Origin: Chitinophaga silvatica
Lineage (GTDB): Bacteria > Bacteroidota > Bacteroidia > Chitinophagales > Chitinophagaceae
Direction: 5' to 3'
NCBI RefSeq assembly: GCF_003419895.1
Contig: NZ_QPMM01000007.1
Coordinates: 1-64,000 of the forward strand
DNA: 64,000 bases
Shown here: positions 1 to 7,242 of the stretch, piece after piece
Layout: the number at the start of each line of letters is the position of its first letter
Position numbering within the stretch: position 1 is the stretch's first letter
Notes under the pieces: generated by a model
The model's database searches: none
What the model saw: only the letters and a program-made list of their open reading frames with translations
What the model was told of the DNA's origin: nothing
Made by a program: the position numbers and the translations under genes

Positions 1-149
1 TTATGCTGATGCTCAGCAGGAGCGATATTCTTTTCTTCTAAGTAAATACTAATCTCTGTATCTGTTTGAGATGCATCGGTCAGTTCAAAATAATAGAGTA
101 TGCCTTCTGGCAAAAGGGCCTCCAAGAGGAGATTTAAATTCTTATCCAC
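1..149 (-). CDS. ISAon1-type transposase operon, first ORF (partial, runs off window start)
   Basis: The minus-strand reading begins at a GTG at 149-147 (VDKNLNLLLEALLPEGILYY) and stays open to the window edge, giving 49 codons. The sequence resembles the short N-terminal-region protein that precedes the DDE transposase in ISAon1-type elements, with its typical LLPEG motif and acidic IYLEEK stretch. An in-frame TAA lies four codons upstream, so the GTG is the only reasonable start. The rest of the element would lie to the left of the window. Whether it is intact cannot be judged here. Confidence 0.6.
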   Translation of the reverse strand, partial: MDKNLNLLLEALLPEGILYYFELTDASQTDTEISIYLEEKNIAPAEHQH

Positions 150-244
150 GATTTCTTATCTAATTAGACTGCAAATCAAAGAATTTTAATTTGATCCCCA
201 AGCTTTCAACTTGATCCTTGAAAACTTATGGGATGGCATAAATT

Positions 245-547
245 TTACGCATACAGCCTGTATAATCTAAACGGAAAAAACTCCACATCTCTCACCCCAC
301 GAAGAGCATTTCTAAATGACTTAATCTTAGCATTAAATGATTCTGGTGCTGCGTTAGTGGCTCTGTTGTTAAAGAAGTTGAGGCAACAGGTTTGAAGGAT
401 AATAATTCTTTTAGTTCGATATCTTGTACTGCCCAATACCAGAAATTCTAGGAACATCGAACTTACTATTATCCTTATCTGCAAAATCCGATTATAGAGA
501 TCAGCTGATTTTGGTTTAGAGGTAACAGTCTTGTCTGATCGATTCAA
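245..547 (-). pseudogene. Decayed C-terminus of an ISAon1-type (ISL3-like) transposase
   Basis: The last ~45 codons read NNRATNAAPESFNAKIKSFR followed by a GVRDVEFFPFRLYRLYA end, which is the conserved C-terminus of ISAon1-type DDE transposases, including the glutamate of the N-A-x-x-E-S-F-N motif. Upstream the reading is degenerate. A family-like piece (WYWAVQDIELKELLSFKPVA) is found in a different frame just before NFFNNRATN, so at least one frameshift separates them. No full DDE domain is present. Both this fragment and the ORF at 149 point the same way, but the C-terminal fragment lies upstream of the N-terminal ORF, so they come from two different copies. Confidence 0.75.
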
Positions 548-1141
548 TCAGTTTTTGCGGCCAGTTCTCTTAAAACCCTGCTGAATAAGACGCCTCTGTG
601 TTCGGTTATTTTACCCTCATCATTTAAAAGGAAAATCACCTGGTCGGTCAAACTTTAAATGAACAATCCTGTAGCAATGCACAAACTCCATCACTTATTG
701 ACTTAGTAAATAATCACTCAAGATCATTTTATGGTCGTTTAGCTTAAGTTACAGTTTTTTTGGAAAGTTTGCAACATAACCAGGAAAGGCTCAATCGGCT
801 CAAAAATAGTTGTCTAAAAGAATTATCACTTACTTTTGATTGCTACAATATCTTTTAATTGATTTAATCGCTGTAAATCTTCCAATAAAGAGTTCGTGAA
901 TTGTTCCAACGGGAATCACAACAAGCAAAAAATTTAAGCCGTTTTTACACAGGAGAGAAGGCTTTTTTGTTTTGGTAAAAAGATAAATCATACAAAACGA
1001 ATCTGAAAGGATACAATAATAAAATATAAGGCTACGCCCAGCAAGGTTTGAATTAGTGTGATTATTTCATCAGATGATAGATAACGAAAGTAGTACCAAA
1101 TAGAATAATTCATGTATGTTTGAATAGAGAACATTTATCGT
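548..1141. other. 594-bp gene-poor stretch with possible coding remnants
   Basis: No credible intact gene is seen. On the minus strand a 36-codon open stretch ends in a TGA at 544-546 and contains DQVIFLLNDEGKITEHRGVL. It looks like former coding sequence but I cannot assign a family. A 53-codon minus ORF (991-830) is also present without a recognisable family. The stretch lies between a decayed transposase and a frameshifted nuclease, so an eroded insertion hotspot is the simplest reading. Confidence 0.4.
904..922 (+). repeat. Imperfect direct repeat, left copy
   Basis: GTTCCAACGGGAATCACAA here matches GTTTCAACGGGATCACAA at 2306-2323 apart from one substitution and one inserted A. The two copies lie on either side of the YhcG-family gene. 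Confidence 0.4.
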
Positions 1142-2269
1142 ATGCTAATTGAAAAATCATTCATAACAGATATCAAAAGTATATTCGAGGCAGCGAGGCG
1201 GAATGCTTATTCTGCCATTAATTCTGCTATGGTTGAAGCATATTGGCAAATTGGAAAGCGCATATTTAATGAAGAGCAGCATGGCAAGGATCGGGCAGAT
1301 TATGGCGAATTTCTTATATATGGACTTTCTAAACAACTTTCTAAAGAATTAGGAAAAGGATTTTCGATTGCTAACCTGAAAAATTTCAGACAATTTTACC
1401 TGACTTTTCCTGATTGGGATAAAAGCTACGCACTGCGTAGCCAATTGAGTTGGACTCATTATCGCTTGATTATGAGAGTGGAAAGTCCAAAGGCGAGGGA
1501 ATATTATCTTAGTGAAGCTTCCACAGAAAGTTGGAGTACGCGCGTATTAGAGCGTAATATTAATAGTTTGTATTATGAGAGATTGCTTTCTACACAAAAT
1601 AAGCAGGAAGCACTTAGAGAGCAAGAGAAAATGGCGAAAATACACCCAGTAGATCTTATAAAGGATCCATATGTACTTGAGTTTTTGGGAGTGGATATGC
1701 AATCCAAATTTTCTGAAAGTGATGTTGAATCAGCCATTATAAGCAATTTACAGCAGTTCTTATTGGAACTGGGTAAGGGCTTTTCTTTTGTTGGTCGACA
1801 GTACCGCATAACTACTGAAACTAAACATTTTTATATTGATTTAGTTTTTTACAATTTCATATTAAAATGTTTTGTTCTTATTGATCTTAAAATTAAAGAG
1901 CTTTCTCATCAAGATATTGGTCAAATGGATATGTATGTGCGCTTGTTTGAAGACCGTATAAAAACAGAAGGAGATAATCCGACAATTGGAATTATTTTAT
2001 GCACTGAGAAAGATCAAACAATAGTGAAATATAGTGTATTAGAAGAAAATAAGCAGTTGTTTGCATCAAAGTATCGGCTGTACTACCAACCGAGGATGAA
2101 TTGCGCCTTGAGCTTGAGCGCGAGAAACAATTTATTCGCGAGCAAATTAAAAATAAAGAGTAGACATAAGGAATTGTGGAGAGCATTAATTATAAGTAGA
2201 GTTCTTAACAATCCGGTACAAAGTAAGCCAATCCAGAAGAATATTAGTTCTAATACACAAGCTTTATAA
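1142..2269 (+). CDS. YhcG/DUF1016-family PD-(D/E)XK nuclease with frameshifted C-terminus
   Basis: The N-terminal half (about residues 8-150) is the DUF1016 N-terminal helical domain (AYWQIGKRIFNEEQHGKDRA). The second half carries the predicted PD-(D/E)XK nuclease fold, with YIDLVFYN (D233) and VLIDLKIKELSHQDIGQM (D248, K250). Members of this family are nuclease-like proteins of mobile and defence regions. The reading frame leaves the family consensus after residue 313. In the +1 frame from 2083 the expected ending LPTEDELRLELEREKQFIRE runs on to a TAG at 2161-2163. One base has therefore been lost near 2081 (family YRLYLPTED, here YRLYYQPRM), which replaces the last 26 residues by 62 unrelated ones. 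The catalytic motifs lie before the lesion. It is flanked by transposase debris and by imperfect direct repeats. Confidence 0.85.
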   Translation: MLIEKSFITDIKSIFEAARRNAYSAINSAMVEAYWQIGKRIFNEEQHGKDRADYGEFLIYGLSKQLSKELGKGFSIANLKNFRQFYLTFPDWDKSYALRSQLSWTHYRLIMRVESPKAREYYLSEASTESWSTRVLERNINSLYYERLLSTQNKQEALREQEKMAKIHPVDLIKDPYVLEFLGVDMQSKFSESDVESAIISNLQQFLLELGKGFSFVGRQYRITTETKHFYIDLVFYNFILKCFVLIDLKIKELSHQDIGQMDMYVRLFEDRIKTEGDNPTIGIILCTEKDQTIVKYSVLEENKQLFASKYRLYYQPRMNCALSLSARNNLFASKLKIKSRHKELWRALIISRVLNNPVQSKPIQKNISSNTQAL

Positions 2270-2305
2270 TCCGTGAAAATTGTCTCTGATAGAGATTTTG
2301 ATATA

Positions 2306-2323
2306 GTTTCAACGGGATCACAA
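2306..2323 (+). repeat. Imperfect direct repeat, right copy
   Basis: GTTTCAACGGGATCACAA is the partner of the copy at 904-922. The intervening ~1.4 kb contains the YhcG-family gene. Confidence 0.4.
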
Positions 2324-2416
2324 ATCGTGCTACAATTCGAAAGAATGTTTCACGATTTTAATTTGAGATAATTTGTTTTACCTCCTTTTTCAGTATTTTT
2401 CCCTAAAGTTAATTAT

Positions 2417-2779
2417 ATGCAACTTCCTCCTATAGAAATCAGATGCCCAAATTGTGAGCTTAAGGCGTTTTTTTATAGTGAGACAATTACCTTAAACATG
2501 AAGGTTGTTCCTGGTTTGGAAGGAAAAGCTATATGTTCTCACTGCGGATTTAACAGTCACTTTGCATTCAGTAATAAGCACTATTATTATCAGATTCTCG
2601 TTGGAAAACGAATTTTATACGCTAGAACCCTTGAAAACCTTATTGCTTTGAGGGAGTATTTTAAAGAAGGTAAAAAGACATCAGGAGATCCTGACGAGGA
2701 TTTTCCTAAAGCATTTTATCAAAATAGAGATAAAATAATTAAAGAGATTGATAAAATTGTAGAAGAGCAAACATGCTGA
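2417..2779 (+). CDS. Small zinc-ribbon protein of unknown function
   Basis: This is a 120-residue protein whose N-terminal 45 residues hold two Cys pairs, CPNC (residues ~10-13) and CSHC (~40-43), separated by ~27 residues. This is the spacing of a zinc ribbon that could fold around one metal ion. The C-terminal half is charged and helical (FPKAFYQNRDKIIKEIDKIVEEQ) without a recognisable domain. No signal peptide is seen, so it should be cytoplasmic. It stands alone between the nuclease gene and the hxlR gene, with no operon partner. Function is unknown. Nucleic-acid or protein binding would be typical of such ribbons but is not shown here. Confidence 0.65.
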   Translation: MQLPPIEIRCPNCELKAFFYSETITLNMKVVPGLEGKAICSHCGFNSHFAFSNKHYYYQILVGKRILYARTLENLIALREYFKEGKKTSGDPDEDFPKAFYQNRDKIIKEIDKIVEEQTC

Positions 2780-2828
2780 TTATCCACCTTTAGTTCCATT
2801 TATCCATCAGCAGTAAAACAAAATAGTT

Positions 2829-3188
2829 TCAGCTATAAAGCTCATTTCTGTAGGCTTCTCCCCATGTCGCCAATTCATTGACCAATGGTTCAACTGTCCT
2901 TCCCGCTTCTGTCAGGGAATATTCCACGGTAATAGGTTTGGTGTTAATGACGGACCGGGTGATTAATCTGTTCATTTCCATATCCTGTAATTCTTTGGAC
3001 AGCATTTTCGGTGCAATGCCTTCAACCTCACGCAACAAATCCATAAAACGCATTTTTTCATTAAGCAACAATGTTCCCAGGATATGGAATTTCCATTTGC
3101 CCGATAATATTTCCATAGCATCTTTAATTGCTAAAATCCGTTTCTTGCATTGTGTGCTGGTATTGCAAGTCGCCTGTTTTTTCATCAA
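2829..3188 (-). CDS. HxlR-family winged-helix regulator
   Basis: At 119 residues it has the usual HxlR length. The family core is clear: LSGKWKFHILGTLL, then the recognition region (MLSKELQDMEMNRLITRSV) and the wing (KPITVEYSLTEAGRTVEPLV). Cys8 and Cys13 near the N-terminus could sense thiol-reactive compounds, as in HypR/YodB-type members, but that role is inferred. It is transcribed away from the DsbA-like lipoprotein gene. The 255-bp gap carries GTTACC/GGTAAY repeats that overlap its own promoter, so autoregulation and control of the neighbour are likely. Confidence 0.9.
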   Translation of the reverse strand: MMKKQATCNTSTQCKKRILAIKDAMEILSGKWKFHILGTLLLNEKMRFMDLLREVEGIAPKMLSKELQDMEMNRLITRSVINTKPITVEYSLTEAGRTVEPLVNELATWGEAYRNELYS

Positions 3189-3211
3189 GTTTTATTATTT
3201 ATCCTACTATA

Positions 3212-3245
3212 CAAAAATACGCTTTTTAGACACATAGTTACCAAA
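3212..3245 (-). promoter_or_regulatory. Predicted promoter of the hxlR gene at 2829-3188
   Basis: Read on the minus strand, a TTTG (3245-3242) is followed after 22 bp by TATTTTTG (3219-3212), an exact TAnnTTTG -7 box of the Bacteroidota type. The gene starts 24 bp further on. The -33 box lies inside the GTTACC-AAAA-GGTAAT repeat. Confidence 0.5.
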
Positions 3246-3270
3246 AGGTAATCAGTTTCTAAAGGGTAAC
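3236..3270. promoter_or_regulatory. Putative HxlR operator between divergent genes
   Basis: GTTACCAAAAGGTAAT (3237-3252) is an inverted repeat with one mismatch. A third half-site, GGGTAAC, follows at 3264-3270. HxlR proteins bind as dimers to such GTAC-type palindromes. The location over the hxlR -33 box supports repression, but no binding data exist. Confidence 0.5.
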
Positions 3271-3278
3271 GAATAGTG

Positions 3279-3306
3279 TTTGTAAACTATTAGTAAAATA
3301 ACTTTA
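3279..3306 (+). promoter_or_regulatory. Possible promoter of the DsbA-like gene
   Basis: TTTG at 3279-3282 and TAACTTTA at 3299-3306 resemble the Bacteroidota -33/-7 boxes, but the 16-bp spacing is short and the last base of the -7 box differs from consensus. It starts nine bases after the third HxlR half-site. Confidence 0.3.
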
Positions 3307-3443
3307 CACTGTAATTCTAAAGCGAAGAAAAAATGAAATCTTATTTGAAAAGTATAATGGATGTTTTTTGATTATTTAGGTTATGCGCAGGATGCCTGAA
3401 AATGGCTATAAGATTGAAAATAATTGGGATGTAAAATTTTTAT

Positions 3444-4454
3444 ATGAAAATTCTAATAATAACATCTATTCTGCTCTCAGTCTTCACAAACTGTACAGCA
3501 CAGAAAAAAAATAATAAGAAAATGAAAAACGAAATAGAAAATAGCAACCCGCTTTTATGTGATCCCGAAACAGGGATTTGTGAAATGCCGAATGGCCAAA
3601 ATAAAGGAGGAGCTACAAACAATCATCAAACTAAAGATAAACTGGTTAAAATAATTTACTTTACTGATCCTATTTGTTCTTCATGCTGGGGCATAGAGCC
3701 CCAACTAAGAAAACTGAAACTGGAATTTGGCAATAATTTCGAGATTGAATACCGTATGGGCGGTTTATTACCCGACTGGAGTTATAACAGCGGAGGTATA
3801 AGCAAACCATCAGACGTAGCCCATCACTGGGATGAGGTAAGCAGTTACTATGATATGCCTATCGACGGAGATATATGGCTGGAAGACCCTTTAAATTCTT
3901 CCTACCCGCCATCAATAGCCTTCAAAGCTGCGCAGTTGCAAAACAAGGAAAAAGCCATTTTATTTCTAAGGGAAATGAGAGAATCTGTTTTCCTGCACAA
4001 AAAAAATATTGCTAAGTGGGAACATATTACCACTGCTGCAATCAAAGTAGGATTAGATGTAAACAAATTGAAAGCTGATTTTGAAGGTCAGGCGAAAACT
4101 GATTTTGAGAAGGATTTACAATTAGCCAGGGAATATGGTGTAAGAGGTTTTCCTACATTGTTTTTTGTTGATGGCGCAGGGCATAAAGAATTGGTGTATG
4201 GTTCAAAGCCTTATGCCGCCTATGAAAATGCTATTATAAAACTACTTCCCGATGCGGTAAAAAGCAATTATGATAAAAATTGGAAATGGCTGTTTTCAAC
4301 CTATCCAACGCTTACAGCTAAGGAATTTTCTGAATTATCAGGAACACCAAGAATGGAAGCTGACAAAGTACTTGACAATCAAGTAGCAACAGGACGTTTA
4401 GAAAAAAACACTACCAAAAATGGTGCTATATGGAAACTGAAGTTGGTACAGTAG
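3444..4454 (+). CDS. DsbA-family thiol-disulfide lipoprotein
   Basis: This protein of 336 residues has a short signal sequence ending in VFTNC (Cys17), which fits a lipoprotein of the envelope. A separate CDPETGIC motif (Cys39, Cys46) follows. The thioredoxin-fold DsbA domain starts near residue 68 with IYFTDPICSSCW, where Cys78 and Cys81 form the redox CxxC. The cis-proline loop VRGFPTLFF is also present. A C-terminal region of ~70 residues follows the DsbA domain. The D-P-x-C-x-x-C-W form is typical of the FrnE/SpxH side of the family rather than classical DsbA. It is divergent from an HxlR gene, which suggests induction by thiol stress. The partner that reoxidises or reduces it is not in the window. 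Confidence 0.85.
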   Translation: MKILIITSILLSVFTNCTAQKKNNKKMKNEIENSNPLLCDPETGICEMPNGQNKGGATNNHQTKDKLVKIIYFTDPICSSCWGIEPQLRKLKLEFGNNFEIEYRMGGLLPDWSYNSGGISKPSDVAHHWDEVSSYYDMPIDGDIWLEDPLNSSYPPSIAFKAAQLQNKEKAILFLREMRESVFLHKKNIAKWEHITTAAIKVGLDVNKLKADFEGQAKTDFEKDLQLAREYGVRGFPTLFFVDGAGHKELVYGSKPYAAYENAIIKLLPDAVKSNYDKNWKWLFSTYPTLTAKEFSELSGTPRMEADKVLDNQVATGRLEKNTTKNGAIWKLKLVQ

Positions 4455-4523
4455 AACTTGCTACCATAATCCCTATCTCACCGATAACTTGATACTCGGA
4501 CAATTCTGATAATTTACTATTAA

Positions 4524-4559
4524 AAACGGTATCTCAAAATCACTTTTGAGATACCGTTT
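4524..4559. terminator. Bidirectional terminator between convergent genes
   Basis: The arms 4524-4539 (AAACGGTATCTCAAAA) and 4544-4559 form a perfect 16-bp stem with a TCAC loop. The A/T-rich ends give a T tract on either strand. It serves both the DsbA-like gene and the MutS-like gene ending at 4565. Confidence 0.85.
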
Positions 4560-4564
4560 AAATT

Positions 4565-7231
4565 TTATACTATACTTGTCTGCGGAATAATATCAAGTAT
4601 TCCTTCGTTCCGTATAATCCTCATTCCGTGTCGGTCTTCAGAAATACCACGGGCAAGGATACGTGGGTAAGTTGGTACCTGTCCGTTCATTATCGTAGGC
4701 AGATATACGAATTGTACTTTCTCTGGTAATTGTACCTGTAATGCTTCTCCCACTTCCGTTATATGTGTAGAAACCATAAATACGCATTGTTGATGGCTGG
4801 TGAGCGCAGCTATAACTGCCAGTGTAGCATCATATGCGTCCTTTACGTTGGTTCCCTTGAATAGCTCGTCAAAAATGATTAGTAGGTTGCCAGATCGACT
4901 CACTTCTTCTGCTATCATTTTTACTCTTAATACCTCCGCATAAAAATGGCTGTAACCTTCTTTCAGATTGTCGGGCACATTGATGGAGGTATAAATACCT
5001 TCTTTAACCGAGAACTCCATCTCTCGGGCAGCAACCGGGAAGCCCATATGCGCCATGTATACAGCAATTCCATAGGCTTTCATAAGCGTTGATTTACCGG
5101 CCATGTTGGCACCTGTAAGGAAAATCATCGGGTTCTGCCCTGTTACTGTAAGGCTATTGGTAACACTATTGACAATCGCAGGATGATGGAAGTTGATCAG
5201 GCTAAGGCGATTTTCAGTGGTTGGTAATGCCTTGGCAAATACCCATTTTTTTTCGCTTGCTACCGCTGCTACGCCCAGGTATACATCCAGTTCGTAAGTG
5301 ATTCTGAAAAGTGCTTTAACTTCCTCTGATAACTCGCTACGCAGAAGGTAATCATACCTGGCTATTTTCCAGATTTGATCAACCGACGGATTACCCAACA
5401 GTCCTGTCATACGTTCATTTTCAAGGAAGGCGACTGCCGGACTGAATGTTGCCAGAAACGGGTGGTCTGGAGCGAGTTTCTTTAGTTGCCGATGAAAATC
5501 CTGTATTTGACGAAGGAAAGTAATCAGTGCATTTAACCCTTTCTGTACCTGCTCCATTTCCTGGGGTAATCCAAGATATTTCATGAACAGGTTACGGGAG
5601 CGCTGCGAGAAAGTTTGTAGTAAGGAGGTACTGCCTCCCATTTTCATGAAATCTTCCGCCAGGCTTAGGGTGTCATTACTTACAGGGAGTTTAAGCGATA
5701 ATTGGCTGAAAAGCGCCAACATATTACTTCGCTCGTTTATAGCGGTTGCATCTGTCAGCGGATGGCGGAACAGCTGTTCCAGCAATCTTTCTCCCCCGGT
5801 AGTTTGGGTTCGGTTAAAGATGCTGAACATGGAAGTATTCCGGTATTTGCCAAACAGGTTTAGGTCTTCAACTGTTTGTGTATCTGTGATAAATTCTTTC
5901 GCTGTATTCGAGGTATTGAATTTAGTCAGCTGCTCCAGTATACCTTCTTCACGAACGATAATCATCCCGTGGCGGTCGGCCGATAGGCCAGGCTCTAACT
6001 GGTAAGTATACACGGGTTTGTTGCCCTGCATTTTTGTGGTCAGGCAACCAAATTGGATCTGTGAAGATTTTTTAAGCGTTTCTCCTGCTTCCAAAATATG
6101 GGAAGAGATGATGAAAAGACTGGAATGACAGTTGGTGAAGGCTTCAGTCACTGCAACAGTTGCTTCATAGGCGTCTTTTACGTTGGTGCCACGGAATAGC
6201 TCATCAAAAACAACAAATAACTTTTTCTGTTGCTCCAATAACTTAGCCACTTTTTTGACCCGGTTAACCTCTGCATAAAAATGACTGTATCCCATGTCGA
6301 GATTATCAGAGAGGTTTATAGTGGTAAACATCCCATCCAATACAGTAAACTCCATTTTAGTGGCTGGTACCGGAAACCCCATATGTGCAAGGAATACCGC
6401 AATGCTGAGGGATTTCATCAAAGTAGATTTACCAGCCATATTGGCGCCCGTAAGGAAGAACACATTTTGTTTTCCTGTAAGGCTGATATTATTCCCTTTG
6501 GCATTTTCTACCAACAAGTGATACACACCCTCAACTTTCGTACACGCGTTGATGTTACCCGGAAGTGCTGTGGCATAATGAAGTTGTTTCTTCTCTGCTA
6601 CCAGTGCAACACTGATATACACATCCAGCAGGTAGATATACTGTAACAACAATTTTAGTTGGGCTGTATATGTAAAGCGGAACAACTGGTCCAGTGCTGC
6701 TATCTGTTCGAAATTCTCTTTACCTGGTACATAGCCGGAGGCATCTGTTTTTTGGTGAAGTGCTGCCAGCACGGTGGTTATATCAATTTCTTTATCCAGA
6801 GGAGAATCATTGCTTACTTCCCTGTATTTTTTTAGTGCAGTAAGAATGGAGGTAATGGCGTGTATACCTTTCGTAATTAGTTGGAACTGATCGTCTGATC
6901 CGAGTAGTTGACTGAATTTTCTGCCAAGGTTGTTGTCCTGCGCGGAAAGTTTACTTCTTTCATCCGTATTTTCCAGGTATTTTTCGGCAGTATCCAGCCA
7001 TTCACCCTGGAAAGGAAAGGCAATCTGCAATTGCTGGAAATAGCGGAAAGCAGCACTTCGCCGGTTAATAGCTTCCCTGTCGGCCAGGGGCAGCTGGAAC
7101 ATTTGTTCCAGTGCCTCTGCGCCTCCACGGGTATGGGTTCTGTTGAATAATCCGTAAATGGAATTACCTGCTTTTTTTCCGAAGATATTCAGGTCTTCCA
7201 GGGTTTGTTTGTCTGTTACAAAAGTTTTCAT
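4565..7231 (-). CDS. Double MutS-type ATPase (two complete MutS core/ATPase modules in one chain)
   Basis: The chain of 888 residues contains two homologous halves. Each begins with a similar block (VTDKQTLEDLNIFGKK and ITDTQTVEDLNLFGKY), then FNRTxTxGG, a helical core, and a MutS ATPase. The Walker A sequence FLTGANMAGKSTLMK is identical in both halves (about residues 255 and 705). Both also have GYSHFYAEV, a Walker B FDELF(R/K)GTNVKDAY, a switch histidine (SSH, STH) and DRHGM. The DNA-reading MutS domains I and II are absent, so classical mismatch repair is unlikely. MutS ATPases dimerise, so one chain could supply both sites. The start at 7231 is preferred because it begins the first module and leaves 11 bp after the preceding permease gene. 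A 26-codon N-terminal extension would overlap that gene. It is the last gene of a long co-directional run. Role unknown. Confidence 0.85.
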   Translation of the reverse strand: MKTFVTDKQTLEDLNIFGKKAGNSIYGLFNRTHTRGGAEALEQMFQLPLADREAINRRSAAFRYFQQLQIAFPFQGEWLDTAEKYLENTDERSKLSAQDNNLGRKFSQLLGSDDQFQLITKGIHAITSILTALKKYREVSNDSPLDKEIDITTVLAALHQKTDASGYVPGKENFEQIAALDQLFRFTYTAQLKLLLQYIYLLDVYISVALVAEKKQLHYATALPGNINACTKVEGVYHLLVENAKGNNISLTGKQNVFFLTGANMAGKSTLMKSLSIAVFLAHMGFPVPATKMEFTVLDGMFTTINLSDNLDMGYSHFYAEVNRVKKVAKLLEQQKKLFVVFDELFRGTNVKDAYEATVAVTEAFTNCHSSLFIISSHILEAGETLKKSSQIQFGCLTTKMQGNKPVYTYQLEPGLSADRHGMIIVREEGILEQLTKFNTSNTAKEFITDTQTVEDLNLFGKYRNTSMFSIFNRTQTTGGERLLEQLFRHPLTDATAINERSNMLALFSQLSLKLPVSNDTLSLAEDFMKMGGSTSLLQTFSQRSRNLFMKYLGLPQEMEQVQKGLNALITFLRQIQDFHRQLKKLAPDHPFLATFSPAVAFLENERMTGLLGNPSVDQIWKIARYDYLLRSELSEEVKALFRITYELDVYLGVAAVASEKKWVFAKALPTTENRLSLINFHHPAIVNSVTNSLTVTGQNPMIFLTGANMAGKSTLMKAYGIAVYMAHMGFPVAAREMEFSVKEGIYTSINVPDNLKEGYSHFYAEVLRVKMIAEEVSRSGNLLIIFDELFKGTNVKDAYDATLAVIAALTSHQQCVFMVSTHITEVGEALQVQLPEKVQFVYLPTIMNGQVPTYPRILARGISEDRHGMRIIRNEGILDIIPQTSIV

Positions 7232-7242
7232 CTTACAGCTGG

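Noticed and set aside
830..991. 53-codon minus-strand ORF with PVGTIHELFIGRF
   Set aside because: No recognisable family, lies in eroded sequence and is short. A second plausible reading exists in another frame, so it was left as part of the gene-poor stretch.
904..2323. GTTYCAACGGGATCACAA as a CRISPR-type repeat
   Set aside because: Only two imperfect copies 1.4 kb apart with a gene between them. No spacer-repeat periodicity and no cas genes.
2774..2812. Inverted repeat TGCTGAT / ATCAGCA after the zinc-ribbon gene as a terminator
   Set aside because: The stem is only seven base pairs with a 25-base loop and no T run.
2878..3237. 119-codon plus-strand ORF over the hxlR gene
   Set aside because: It overlaps the HxlR gene completely on the opposite strand and has no family resemblance.
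5583..6005. 140-codon plus-strand ORF inside the double-MutS gene
   Set aside because: It is antisense to a strongly conserved coding region with clear Walker motifs. Its sequence has no recognisable domain.
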